A stretch of DNA of 64,000 nt from Acidobacteriota bacterium (GTDB lineage: Bacteria > Acidobacteriota > Terriglobia > Acidiferrales > UBA7541). The position numbers and the translations under genes were made by a program. The stretch lies in the NCBI GenBank assembly GCA_003167215.1, contig PMTV01000014.1, forward strand, positions 110,285-174,284, in the 5' to 3' direction. This document shows, piece after piece, positions 45,349-54,274 of this stretch; the first letter of the stretch is position 1, and each line of letters begins with the position of its first letter. The notes under the pieces were generated by a model. That model searched no databases. It was not told the origin of the DNA and worked only from the letters and a program-made list of their open reading frames with translations.

Positions 45349-46447
45349 AGTTCCAAACACGCTTGGCCGTTTCAACCACCAGCCGCAGCTTGGCCCACTG
45401 TTCGTCCTCGGTTAACAGATTTCCTTCCATGGTAGAGGCGAACCCGCACTGCGGGCTCAGTGCGAGCTTGTCGATCGGAAAATGGCGCCCCGCCTGCTCG
45501 ATTCTCCGGACGAGATCGTCGCCATTCTCCAGTTGCGGCAGTTTCGAGCTAACCAACCCAAGCACGACCGTCTTGTTTTTAGGAATGAAGCGCAGAGGTT
45601 CAAAGGTTCCGGAGCGTTCGTCGTCGTATTCGAGGAGGAAGCGATCCGCGGCCATGGTGGTGAACAGTTTTTCAGCGATAGCGTCGTATCCGCCTTCGGC
45701 GTACCAGTGGCTGCGATTGTTTCCACGGCAAAGGTGCACCGCTAGCGTAACTCCAGGGCGCCGCGCTGCCTCAAAACAAGCGTTGTCGGCGCTGATGGAA
45801 TCGTCGAGCAGCGCGTCCGGATCAACTTTCATCTCCGCGCGGATCCATTCGCGCCATTTCGGGTCGAGGTAATAGCTGTAGCGCGGTGCATCGATCTGAA
45901 TATATTTCACGCCCTCGGCGGCTAGCCTGGCAAGCTCCGTTTTCATGATGCCGACGATGTCCCACAACAGCGCGGAATGATTTTCGTACACTTTGTCGGT
46001 GACGCCGCGCTTGAAGGAAATAGCCGGGAACTGCGTAGCGCTGGGCAGGGTCATTTTAATCGCACCGGGGCTATTCGCTTTCAGGAACGAGAGTTCATGT
46101 CCGGTGAGCGGGCGCACCTGGCGAAGCTTTGAAATCACGATACCGGTTACGCTGCTTTCACGAGCGCCTTTGGCTTCGCCAACTTTCCAGGAGCGCGCCA
46201 CAGCATCGCCCATGTCGAAACCTTCGACCGCATCGGTGAAATCGCTCATAAAATTTTGCCGGCGCAGTTCGCCATCTGTAAAAATCTTCAATCCCAATTC
46301 CTTCTGCTTGGCGAGAACGCGGAGGATTTCGCGGTCCTCAATCTCACGGAGGCGCTGCGGATTTTCCGCAGCATTTCGCCGGGCCTCTAGAAGCTCTTGC
46401 GGACGCAGAAAACTCCCTACTTGATCGGCTCGATATTCTGTGGACAT
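45347..46447 (-). CDS. Cobalamin-independent methionine synthase-like protein (MetE C-terminal domain family)
   Basis: A 366-residue single-domain relative of MetE. The N-terminus RADQVGSFLRPQELL is the usual start of this family, the zinc ligands are suggested by HLCRGNN and LSPQCGFAS, and KYIQIDAPRYSYYL lies in the barrel core. A GGGGAAGG SD precedes the ATG. It would transfer a methyl group to a thiol such as homocysteine; short forms lack the N-terminal MetE half and often accept other methyl donors. Position between pcaHG and vanA raises the idea of handling methyl groups from methoxy-aromatics, but VanA releases formaldehyde, so this is uncertain. Confidence 0.85.
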   Translation of the reverse strand: MSTEYRADQVGSFLRPQELLEARRNAAENPQRLREIEDREILRVLAKQKELGLKIFTDGELRRQNFMSDFTDAVEGFDMGDAVARSWKVGEAKGARESSVTGIVISKLRQVRPLTGHELSFLKANSPGAIKMTLPSATQFPAISFKRGVTDKVYENHSALLWDIVGIMKTELARLAAEGVKYIQIDAPRYSYYLDPKWREWIRAEMKVDPDALLDDSISADNACFEAARRPGVTLAVHLCRGNNRSHWYAEGGYDAIAEKLFTTMAADRFLLEYDDERSGTFEPLRFIPKNKTVVLGLVSSKLPQLENGDDLVRRIEQAGRHFPIDKLALSPQCGFASTMEGNLLTEDEQWAKLRLVVETAKRVWN

Positions 46448-46640
46448 TCGCTGGCCTTCCCCGGAGTTCCGTTTTACGAGTTGATGAGCGTAGCGGCTGC
46501 GGCGCGCGGTGTCAATTAGGCCGACGCGAGGGACTCAAAAATCCGCGGAGAGGCGCCGGATTGTCGCTGGACTTGCACTTATGGCAAGATGCGCTTGCAT
46601 GTCGTGGTACGAAACACGAGCCACTGCAAGGAGCGCTGCG

Positions 46641-47654
46641 ATGTTTCTGCGAGACGCTTGGTACGCAATCTCCTGGGATCACGAAATCAAGCACGCGCCG
46701 TTTGGGCGCACGGTTTGCGGCGAGCCCATCGTGCTCTATCGCCGAACCAACGGAGCGCTCTCGGCTTTTGAAGACTGCTGCCCGCACCGCCTGCTTCCGC
46801 TCTCCAAGGGCTATCTGAAAGGCGACCACTTGGTCTGCAAGTATCACGGCCTGGAATTCGACGAGTGCGGCCAATGTGTTTGGATGCCCGGCCAGCAAGG
46901 GATTCACAAGGAAGCCAAGATGCGGATTTATCCGGTAGCAGAACGCCATCGCTTCGTTTGGGTGTGGATCGGCGATCCCGCGCTGGCGGACGAAAAAAAG
47001 ATTCCCGATCTACGCTGGTGCTCCGATCCCAAATGGATCTTCGAAGGAAGCACCTATCACGTGAAATGCAATTACCAGCTTCTGGTGGACAACTTAATGG
47101 ACTTGTCACACGAAACGTACGTGCATCCTTCGAGCATCGGCCAGCACGAGATCGTGGAGGCGCCGATCAAGGTTGAATCGGACGACGCTTCTGTGACCGT
47201 GACGCGATGGATGTACAACATCGATCCGCCGCCTTTCTGGGCCGCAAATCTGAAGTCGCAGGAAAAATGCGACCGCTGGCAGATTTGTCAGTTTTCACTG
47301 CCTGCGAACGTGATGATCGACGTGGGCGTGGCGCTGGCCGGCACGGGGGCTTCGCAAGGAGATCGCTCGCGCGGCGTCACGGGAATCGTGGTGAATCTAA
47401 TGACGCCCGAAACGGAAACTTCCACCTGGTATCACTGGGGCATGGCACGCGATTTTCAGACTGGCGATCGCGGCCTTACGATGCGCATCCGCGATGGGCA
47501 GGCGGCTGTGTTTACCGAAGATCTGGAAATTTTGAACTCGCAGCAGGAAAACATTCTTCGCCGAACGGACCGCGATCTGCTCAATTTAAAGATCGATGCC
47601 GGCGGTGTGAATGCGCGTCGAATTATCGAGCACGAGCTTTCCCGGCAACGATGA
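46641..47654 (+). CDS. vanA: Vanillate O-demethylase oxygenase (Rieske, VanA-like)
   Basis: About 337 residues. The ORF track begins at 46509, but the ATG at 46641 follows AAGGAG and gives MFLRDAWYAISWDHEI, the standard VanA start. The Rieske [2Fe-2S] ligands are Cys47-x-His49 and Cys66-x2-His69 (CPHR, CKYHG). The mononuclear iron site is in NLMDLSHETYVHPS. It removes the methyl of vanillate or a similar methoxybenzoate as formaldehyde to give the catechol, here protocatechuate, feeding PcaHG. No VanB-type reductase lies nearby. A strong terminator follows the stop. Confidence 0.85.
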   Translation: MFLRDAWYAISWDHEIKHAPFGRTVCGEPIVLYRRTNGALSAFEDCCPHRLLPLSKGYLKGDHLVCKYHGLEFDECGQCVWMPGQQGIHKEAKMRIYPVAERHRFVWVWIGDPALADEKKIPDLRWCSDPKWIFEGSTYHVKCNYQLLVDNLMDLSHETYVHPSSIGQHEIVEAPIKVESDDASVTVTRWMYNIDPPPFWAANLKSQEKCDRWQICQFSLPANVMIDVGVALAGTGASQGDRSRGVTGIVVNLMTPETETSTWYHWGMARDFQTGDRGLTMRIRDGQAAVFTEDLEILNSQQENILRRTDRDLLNLKIDAGGVNARRIIEHELSRQR

Positions 47655-47673
47655 GGCCTTTGATGTAAGTAGC

Positions 47674-47700
47674 GCCGGCGTCTCGCCGGCTCTTTTCTTC
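47674..47700 (+). terminator. Terminator-like hairpin after vanA; also a dispersed-type repeat
   Basis: GCCGGCG-TCT-CGCCGGC is a seven-base perfect stem with a three-base loop followed by TCTTTTCTTC, 20 bases after the vanA stop. The surrounding TAGCGCCGGCGTCTCGCCGG is also a phrase I recognise as a repeat in intergenic regions of Acidobacteriota-like genomes; only one copy is in the window. Confidence 0.5.
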
Positions 47701-47792
47701 CACGCCGCCGAGACCGCTGATTTGCGCGTGCTCCTTCCGAGGTCGAAATGCCACACCTCTGAAGAAGTGAGCTACGTTCCACGCTCAGCGAT

Positions 47793-48293
47793 TTAGACCC
47801 AGAGCTTTTCGTTTATTTTTAGGCCGTGCTCGCGACAATATGAGACGTAATGGTTGATGAACCAGAAGACGTCCAGAGTTTCGAGCAAATTGTCTTGATC
47901 GTCGTAGAACTCAAGAGAAGCGTTTAGATAGAAGAAGGTTTTCATGCCATTGGGGTCGTCGGAAACCAGCGTGTGAATTGCTCCGGGATTCTCGCGGACG
48001 TAGCTTCCCGGCCTCGCCACCCAATCGTATTCGAGGTAGCGCCAACTGCCTTCGAGCGTGCAGGCGAAAACAGGGCCGCGATGCCGATGCCGCCCGAGCT
48101 TCCCTCCCTTCTTTACCCAAAGAATGTTGGCAAACGCGCCGTTGCGCACATCGAAAGCCAAATGCCGAATGTAAACGTTCTCCATGAAAGGCACGTACGG
48201 AGATTCTTCTTCGCTCCCGCCAATGTGGACGTCCGGGCAGGCGAACTCGCGCGTGGTTGCCTCTAAGCTGCTCGCAGTATCTATCTTCGGCAT
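47793..48293 (-). CDS. 2,4'-dihydroxyacetophenone dioxygenase-like cupin
   Basis: A 166-residue single-domain cupin. Candidate metal ligands are in GRHRHRGPVFACTLEGSW (His-x-His) and NPGAIHTLVS. The pattern PYVPF...VYIRHLAFDVRNGAFANILWVKKGG then GSWRYLEYDWVARPGSYV is that of the 2,4'-dihydroxyacetophenone dioxygenase family, which cleaves a hydroxyacetophenone side chain in an Fe-dependent way. A GGAGG SD precedes the ATG. A role in aryl ketone side-chain cleavage would fit the carboxylase operon, but many family members are uncharacterised. Confidence 0.7.
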   Translation of the reverse strand: MPKIDTASSLEATTREFACPDVHIGGSEEESPYVPFMENVYIRHLAFDVRNGAFANILWVKKGGKLGRHRHRGPVFACTLEGSWRYLEYDWVARPGSYVRENPGAIHTLVSDDPNGMKTFFYLNASLEFYDDQDNLLETLDVFWFINHYVSYCREHGLKINEKLWV

Positions 48294-48368
48294 CTTGGCC
48301 TCCGCTTGATATGCGCCAATGAATTAACGCAGTGCGGTGCGAATGTCAATTCAGCAATTGTTGAGGGC

Positions 48369-50546
48369 CTACTTCGCTGCGCTGTGAGCGCTTTCTGCTT
48401 TCGTTTCGTTGGCGCGCGAAATCACGTAGGCACGAACGGATTCGGCATCTCGCCGTGAAAGTTCCTTCGCGAAGGAAACCATCCCATTCGGTTGGAGCAA
48501 GCCGTTCAGGACGATCTCGAACCACTGCTCGTTCGCCAGCGCGCTCGAATATCGCAGGTCTGGAAGGACCCCGCCGCTGACGGCGACATCGCCATGGCAT
48601 CCGGAACAAAATCGCTGGTATAGACGCTTACCGTTCTCGATGGTTGCTGCATTTGCCGTCGATTTAGGAGGATTTAAAACGGGCATGTCGATTTCTTGCA
48701 CGGGTGGCAGAGTCGAGTCCCCACCTAATTTGAAAGCAAGCATGCGTCCGATGTTTGGTCTTCTCCCAGCTTTCAAGGCGATCTCGCCCGTGGCCAACGC
48801 AAACACTCCGCCCCAACCGGAAAGCACCGCGAGATATTGTTCGCCCTTCACTTCGTAGGACACAGGGCCCGCCATTACACTCGTTTGAACCGCCATCGAC
48901 CATACTTTTTCGCCAGTGTCTGCGCGATACGCTTCGAAATGCCCATCCGCAGTTCCCTCGAAAACAAGATTGCCTGCGGTCGAAAGCGCACCGCCATTCC
49001 AGGGCACTGGGCGTTGCACACTCCAAACTTGTTTTTGCTGAATTGGGTCCCACGCGACCAAGCGGCCGGTTATGTTTTTGAGAATCGTCGTTTTGACTTT
49101 TGGATCTTGAGGCATGCCCGCGGCTGCGAAATCGATGCCATCATTCGTCGCGAGCGATTTCCATTCGAATTGCGGATCAGACTTGTACAGAAAACCAGCC
49201 TCCTGAATTGGAATGTAAACGAGTCCCGTGAGCGGGCTATAGGACATAGGCTGCCAACTGTGCGCGCCCAGCGGTCCCGGAACGACAGGCGTGGGATCCT
49301 GTCCCCTGGAATAACGCGCACTCGCGTTTTCCACCGGACGCCCAGTCTTTATATCGATCGCGCTCGCCCAGTTGACGAATGTGTACGGCTTTGCGGAAAT
49401 AAGCGCGCCTGTCGTGCGATCGAGCACGTAGAAGAATCCGTTTTTCGGGGCGTGGAACAAAATTTTCCGAGCCTGCCCACCAATTGGAATATCAGCGAGG
49501 ATGATTTGCTCGTCGGAATCGTAATCCCAATCATCCGCCGGATCTTCCTGGTAATGCCAGACGTATTCTCCCGTCTCCGGTTTGAGCGCGACGATTGAGC
49601 AAGTAAGAAGACCGTCTTCGCGCTTCGGATTCCGGTACTTTTCGTTCCACGGGCCGCCGTTCCCAGTCCCGATGTAGAGCAAATCAAGTTCAGGGTCGTA
49701 GACAATCGCGTCCCAAACTGTTCCGCCGCCGCCGTGCTTCCACCAATCTCCGCTCCACGTCTTTGCAGCCTGTTCAAGGATTGGGCTCTCAAAAGGTTTC
49801 GAAGGATCGCCCGGCACGGTGTAGAAACGCCAAACCAGACTGCCCGTTTCGGCGTCATACGCGGAGACGTAGCCGCGGACTCCCATCTCCGCCCCGCCGT
49901 TACCGATGATCACATTTCCCTTCACCACTCTCGGCGCGCCAGTGATCGTGTACCGCCATTTAGGGTCGATTGTCAAAGTCTCCCACACCTTATTCCCTGT
50001 TGCGGCATCGAGTGCGATCAGCCGGCCATCCAGTGTGCCGAAGAATATTTTTCCGTGCCACGCTGCTACGCCACGATTGACCACATCGCAACATGCGTTC
50101 ACACCCCATTCCGGCGGAACTTTCGGATCGTAGCTCCATAGCAACGCGCCGGTGGCGGCATCGAGAGCGAAAACTTTGCTCCACGCGGAAGTGAAATACA
50201 TTCTTCCGTCAACAACCAGAGGAGTTGCCTCCTGTCCGCGTCGCGTGTCCAGATCGAAATGCCACGCGAGTCCCAATTGTGCGACATTGTGGTCGTCGAT
50301 GTCTTTCAAGGTGCTGAAGCGCTGTTCGTTATATGTGCGGCCGTAGCTCATCCAGTTCCCCGGCTCTCGATCGGCGTTCGTAATTCGCGTGTCGTCAACG
50401 TCTGCCGCTTTCGCGCCGCTGTTCTCCGGCGATTCAACTGGCTTGCGAGAGCTGCGACTGCACCCCGAAATCGCCGCTAGGGCGACACAAATTGTGACAA
50501 TGGAGGAAATGCGGAAGGTAGTGTAAGTTCGTCCCATGCAATTCAT
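48369..50546 (-). CDS. PQQ-dependent alcohol dehydrogenase lipoprotein with C-terminal heme domain
   Basis: About 725 residues. The track starts at 50642, but the ATG at 50546 gives a basic N-terminus, hydrophobic stretch and lipobox AISGC (Cys29), so it is probably a periplasm-facing lipoprotein. The eight-bladed PQQ propeller shows W-motif repeats (ALDAATGALLWSYD), the adjacent Cys pair NACCDVV that stacks on PQQ, and a DDWDYDSDEQ segment around the catalytic Asp. The heme motif CSGCH is near the C-terminus. It oxidises primary or secondary alcohols and passes electrons to cytochrome c. The DYD pattern resembles lanthanide-type relatives. Confidence 0.85.
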   Translation of the reverse strand: MNCMGRTYTTFRISSIVTICVALAAISGCSRSSRKPVESPENSGAKAADVDDTRITNADREPGNWMSYGRTYNEQRFSTLKDIDDHNVAQLGLAWHFDLDTRRGQEATPLVVDGRMYFTSAWSKVFALDAATGALLWSYDPKVPPEWGVNACCDVVNRGVAAWHGKIFFGTLDGRLIALDAATGNKVWETLTIDPKWRYTITGAPRVVKGNVIIGNGGAEMGVRGYVSAYDAETGSLVWRFYTVPGDPSKPFESPILEQAAKTWSGDWWKHGGGGTVWDAIVYDPELDLLYIGTGNGGPWNEKYRNPKREDGLLTCSIVALKPETGEYVWHYQEDPADDWDYDSDEQIILADIPIGGQARKILFHAPKNGFFYVLDRTTGALISAKPYTFVNWASAIDIKTGRPVENASARYSRGQDPTPVVPGPLGAHSWQPMSYSPLTGLVYIPIQEAGFLYKSDPQFEWKSLATNDGIDFAAAGMPQDPKVKTTILKNITGRLVAWDPIQQKQVWSVQRPVPWNGGALSTAGNLVFEGTADGHFEAYRADTGEKVWSMAVQTSVMAGPVSYEVKGEQYLAVLSGWGGVFALATGEIALKAGRRPNIGRMLAFKLGGDSTLPPVQEIDMPVLNPPKSTANAATIENGKRLYQRFCSGCHGDVAVSGGVLPDLRYSSALANEQWFEIVLNGLLQPNGMVSFAKELSRRDAESVRAYVISRANETKAESAHSAAK

Positions 50547-50710
50547 GCTAGTTGTGTCGCAGTCGCGGCAAACTTCTTTTCCGGAAAGAATGGGAGAGTG
50601 TACATCAACATCGGGCTCCACAGCTCCGGACGCCGCGGCCACACGGTGCCGGAAAAAGCTGACGTGGACGGAATCGTTGGGAATTAAATCCTATTAAACT
50701 GGGAAACGTA

Positions 50711-51580
50711 ATGAATACAACCGCAGGACTCAAAATTGAAAATCTCATCGCCATCGATACTCACGTTCACATCGAGTCGGATGGCGGCCACGAGGTGAAC
50801 GAAGCTGCACGCAAGTATTTCGGTGCCACCGGCGATGTTCCTAGCGGCCCGGCCATTGCTGAATATTATCGATCCCGAAAGATCGCGTGTGTCGTCTTCT
50901 CCGTTGACGAGCGGCTGACCGGCAGGAAGCAGATCCCAAATGACGAAGTTGCGGCTTTGGCCGCGGCGAACAGCGACATCATGATCGCGTTTGCCAGCGT
51001 GGATCCAACCCGCGGCCCCGAAGCCGTGAGCGAAGCTCGCCGTTTGATCGCTGCCGGTGGAATTCGTGGATTCAAACTGCACCCCCCGATCCAGCAATTT
51101 CACGCCAACGACCGAATAGCCTATCCGTTCTACGAAGTCCTCGCCGAAGCGCGCATGCCTGTGATTTTTCACACCGGGCACAGCGGCATCGGCACCGGCA
51201 TGCCTGGCGGCGGAGGTGTGCGGTTGAAGTACGGCAATCCCATGGATATCGACGACGTTGCGGTTGATTTCCCGGATATGCCCATCATCATGGCCCATCC
51301 GTCATTTCCCTGGCAGGATGAAGCCATTTCCATCTGCTTGCATAAACCGCAGGTCTATATCGACCTATCAGGTTGGTCGCCAAAATATTTTTCGCCGACG
51401 CTCATCCAGTACGCAAACACTCTGCTCAAACAGAAAATCCTCTTTGGTTCTGACTTCCCTCTCATCACGCCCGACAGGTGGTTAGCCGATTTCGAAAAAA
51501 TTGCCATTCGAGACGACGTTCGCCCTCTGATCCTGAAACAAAACGCAATTCGCCTCCTGAGACTGCATAAAGCGGATTAG
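50711..51580 (+). CDS. Amidohydrolase 2 family protein, aryl-beta-ketoacyl-CoA hydrolase-like (CouO type)
   Basis: A 289-residue TIM-barrel metal-dependent hydrolase. Metal-binding motifs are DTHVH (residues 16-20), HTGHSG near residue 155, AHPSFPWQDE near residue 195 and FGSDFPLITP near residue 240. The whole pattern follows proteins annotated as 4-hydroxyphenyl-beta-ketoacyl-CoA hydrolase, the CouO-type enzyme of hydroxycinnamate beta-oxidation in Rhodococcus, which releases a hydroxybenzoate and acetyl-CoA. That is exactly the step needed after CoA activation of an aroylacetate. Function is inferred from family resemblance. Confidence 0.72.
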   Translation: MNTTAGLKIENLIAIDTHVHIESDGGHEVNEAARKYFGATGDVPSGPAIAEYYRSRKIACVVFSVDERLTGRKQIPNDEVAALAAANSDIMIAFASVDPTRGPEAVSEARRLIAAGGIRGFKLHPPIQQFHANDRIAYPFYEVLAEARMPVIFHTGHSGIGTGMPGGGGVRLKYGNPMDIDDVAVDFPDMPIIMAHPSFPWQDEAISICLHKPQVYIDLSGWSPKYFSPTLIQYANTLLKQKILFGSDFPLITPDRWLADFEKIAIRDDVRPLILKQNAIRLLRLHKAD

Positions 51581-51596
51581 AACGGAACCAGCATTA

Positions 51597-54224
51597 CTAC
51601 GCGGCGAATTCGGTGAGGAGGGCAGAGCGCAGGCTGGTCTGATGGTCGACGGAAAGCTTCGCGCCGGAAGTAGTGAGATAGAAGACGTCGATGGCAGTCT
51701 CTCCTTCGGTCTCGATGATGGCGATTTCGATGTTGCACCCCTCGCGCGAAAAAACTGAGCTGATTCGATGAAGAAGGCCGGGCTGATCCTGCGCGACGAT
51801 CTCGACAAGCGTGCTCTGAGCGGAGCAAGTGTCGTCTATTTTGACCCGCGTCTCGACCTTTACTTTTGGTTGGCGGCGTTTTTCTGAGTGCAGCGGGTCG
51901 CGCAGCATTCGATTCAGGTCAACTTTTCCCGCCAGCACGTCCTGGATGCTCGATTGGAACCGCTCCCACTCCGGCAAGTTCAGTTCTAGCGTCCGAAAGC
52001 GGTCGGTGAAATAAAAAGTATCCACCACAATCCCGGCCTGGTTTGAAAATGCGGCGGCTTTGACGATGTTCATGCCCCAGGCTGCCAGAACACCAGCCAT
52101 GGTAGCGAAGAGAAACGCGCGGTCGCGAGTGACCAGAGTGAGTTCGTACCAGTGGCGTCCACGGCGCAAACTGATCTGCACAGGGTTTTTGTCCAGACGC
52201 GTAGCCATTTCCAAATGCGCCAGGACTTCTGCCGCCGGATGAGTGAGCAGATAGCGCCGCGGAAGTCCTTCGAGAAAAACATCGAGCCGCGGTCCAACGG
52301 ACACCGCGAAAGTGCCAAGGTGCGCCAGCACTTCGTCATGGGCGTCAACGTGGAGGCGCTGGTCCAGGCTGCGATTTAGGTAATTTGCGGTAGCGATGTA
52401 AAGCTGCCAGATGTTTTCCGCCTTCCATGGCGTAAGAGCCTCGGGATTGACGGCTTTGATGTCCGCGTAAGTCAGCAGGCATAGCATTTTCAGGCGTTCG
52501 GGCGTTTCCACTTTTTCGGCAAAAGCGCGCACCGTTTCCAGCTCGAAAATATCGCGGCGCAGAGCGGCGCTCATTTCCAAATGGCGGCCGATTAGAAATA
52601 GGACAGTTTCGCGATCCGGCGCATCCAGATCAAGGCGGGTCAGGGCGCTCTCGGCGATATCAACGCTGGCTCGAACGTGGTCGCCGGATTTCGCGCCTTT
52701 CCCGACATCATGGAAAAGCAGCGCAAGGTAGAGCAAGTCGGGCTGCTCGAGTTCCTCCAGGAGCTCGGCATAGCGCTGATCCCATTTCGACTGGGACTGG
52801 CGCAGAGCATGGAGATTGTCGATCGCTACGAATGTGTGTTCATCTACCGTGAAGCGATGAGAATAGTCACGCACCACCAACGCGTTGATTCCCTGGAATT
52901 CCGGGAACAGGAGCGTAAGCAAGCCGAGCGAATGCATCGAGCGCAAAGCATCCGCGGCGTGAGGAGCGGTGAGAATTTCCTGAAGCGGGTGCCACAGCTC
53001 GGCGCCTTTAGGTGGCGTGACTGCAAACGATGGAAGTGCTCGTTCGATCTGCAATTCCGTGTTGGAACTAAGACTCAACCCGTGGCGCGCCAGAAACCGG
53101 AAGGCACGAAGGATGAACTCGGGATCGTTGAGCGCCGCGGGATGGCGCAACGAAAGCATTCCGTCCTCGACGGAAAACTCCGCATTTGAAAGCCGCGATC
53201 GCAATTGCTGAAACTGGTGGTGAAGCGAAAGCCGCGCGGCGGGAATTTCCTCCAAAAGCTGAATGCAGACGCGATGGACTGCGCGCGCGTGACCGAAATA
53301 CAGGCGCATCCAATCGGAAGCGGTAAGCGGCTCATTGCCTCCATCGTTCGGCGGTTCAGCCGCAATGCGCGAATTTGCAACGCCGATACGATGAGTGGCG
53401 GCAGCGTCCTGAGATTCCCAGGTGAGCGTGTTATCGTCGCGGTTGTGCCGAAAATGCAGAAAGCATCGGATGGACACCAGAGAGTCCAGGGCCGCTTCAA
53501 ACTGCTGCTGAATCGAGACAGGTAGGATCGCGTTTTCGACAGGCCAGACGTGGTACTTCTCAATCGCCGCTAGAAGTGAAAGCCAGCTGACTACGTTGTA
53601 GTCGCGAAGACCGCCGGGGCCATCCTTAATATTTGGTTCGAGATGAAATACGGTACTGCCGAATTTGCCGTGGCGAGTGCGGGTAAGTTCTGCCAGGCGT
53701 TTCACAATCTGGTCGGACGCATGCGAGATGAGTTTCGGGATCACGTCATCGTGGAGTCGCGCGAAAAGCTGGCGGTCGCCGGCAAGAAAGCGGCAATCAA
53801 GCACGGAGATTGCAAACTCGGGATTCGCCGTGTCGAACTGGCTGCACTCGGCGAGCGTGCGCGTAGCCGGGCTGAGTTTTAGTCCTAGGTCCCAGAGTCC
53901 CTGTGAAAATCTCCGGATCGGATCTTTGAGCTTGGCTTCCGTCCCATTTCCTGCGTGAAGAAATAGGATATCGATATCGGAATAAGGGAAAAGCCAGCGG
54001 CGGCCGAAACCGCCAAGAGCGACGACTGCAAAATCCGACGGACCATCCGATTCGGAGCAGATGAATTCCTTCCAAAGACGTTCCATCATGCGTTCGATGA
54101 GTGCGGTGCGGCCCAGCAGCGCGGCGCGGCCCGAGCCTGTCGTAACAAATTGCTCGCGGATGCGCCCTGATTCCTTTTCATAAGAATTGCGCAACTCAGC
54201 AGTGAACGAGGAGTTTGTCGGCAT
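51597..54224 (-). CDS. glnD: [Protein-PII] uridylyltransferase/uridylyl-removing enzyme
   Basis: An 875-residue bifunctional sensor of nitrogen state. The nucleotidyltransferase motif is [20 protein letters not shown] near residue 70. The HD domain is visible as [14 protein letters not shown] near residue 500. Two ACT domains close the protein ([17 protein letters not shown] near 690, [15 protein letters not shown] near 810). It uridylylates PII when glutamine is low and removes UMP when it is high. It stands beside amt and glnK on the same strand, so substrate and transporter are encoded together. No SD is clear at the start codon. Confidence 0.93.
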   Translation of the reverse strand: MPTNSSFTAELRNSYEKESGRIREQFVTTGSGRAALLGRTALIERMMERLWKEFICSESDGPSDFAVVALGGFGRRWLFPYSDIDILFLHAGNGTEAKLKDPIRRFSQGLWDLGLKLSPATRTLAECSQFDTANPEFAISVLDCRFLAGDRQLFARLHDDVIPKLISHASDQIVKRLAELTRTRHGKFGSTVFHLEPNIKDGPGGLRDYNVVSWLSLLAAIEKYHVWPVENAILPVSIQQQFEAALDSLVSIRCFLHFRHNRDDNTLTWESQDAAATHRIGVANSRIAAEPPNDGGNEPLTASDWMRLYFGHARAVHRVCIQLLEEIPAARLSLHHQFQQLRSRLSNAEFSVEDGMLSLRHPAALNDPEFILRAFRFLARHGLSLSSNTELQIERALPSFAVTPPKGAELWHPLQEILTAPHAADALRSMHSLGLLTLLFPEFQGINALVVRDYSHRFTVDEHTFVAIDNLHALRQSQSKWDQRYAELLEELEQPDLLYLALLFHDVGKGAKSGDHVRASVDIAESALTRLDLDAPDRETVLFLIGRHLEMSAALRRDIFELETVRAFAEKVETPERLKMLCLLTYADIKAVNPEALTPWKAENIWQLYIATANYLNRSLDQRLHVDAHDEVLAHLGTFAVSVGPRLDVFLEGLPRRYLLTHPAAEVLAHLEMATRLDKNPVQISLRRGRHWYELTLVTRDRAFLFATMAGVLAAWGMNIVKAAAFSNQAGIVVDTFYFTDRFRTLELNLPEWERFQSSIQDVLAGKVDLNRMLRDPLHSEKRRQPKVKVETRVKIDDTCSAQSTLVEIVAQDQPGLLHRISSVFSREGCNIEIAIIETEGETAIDVFYLTTSGAKLSVDHQTSLRSALLTEFAA

Positions 54225-54274
54225 CGAAGTTGGTTTTGGAATTCTTCGGTCGTGAGCCTTGTGATTTCGCCCGC

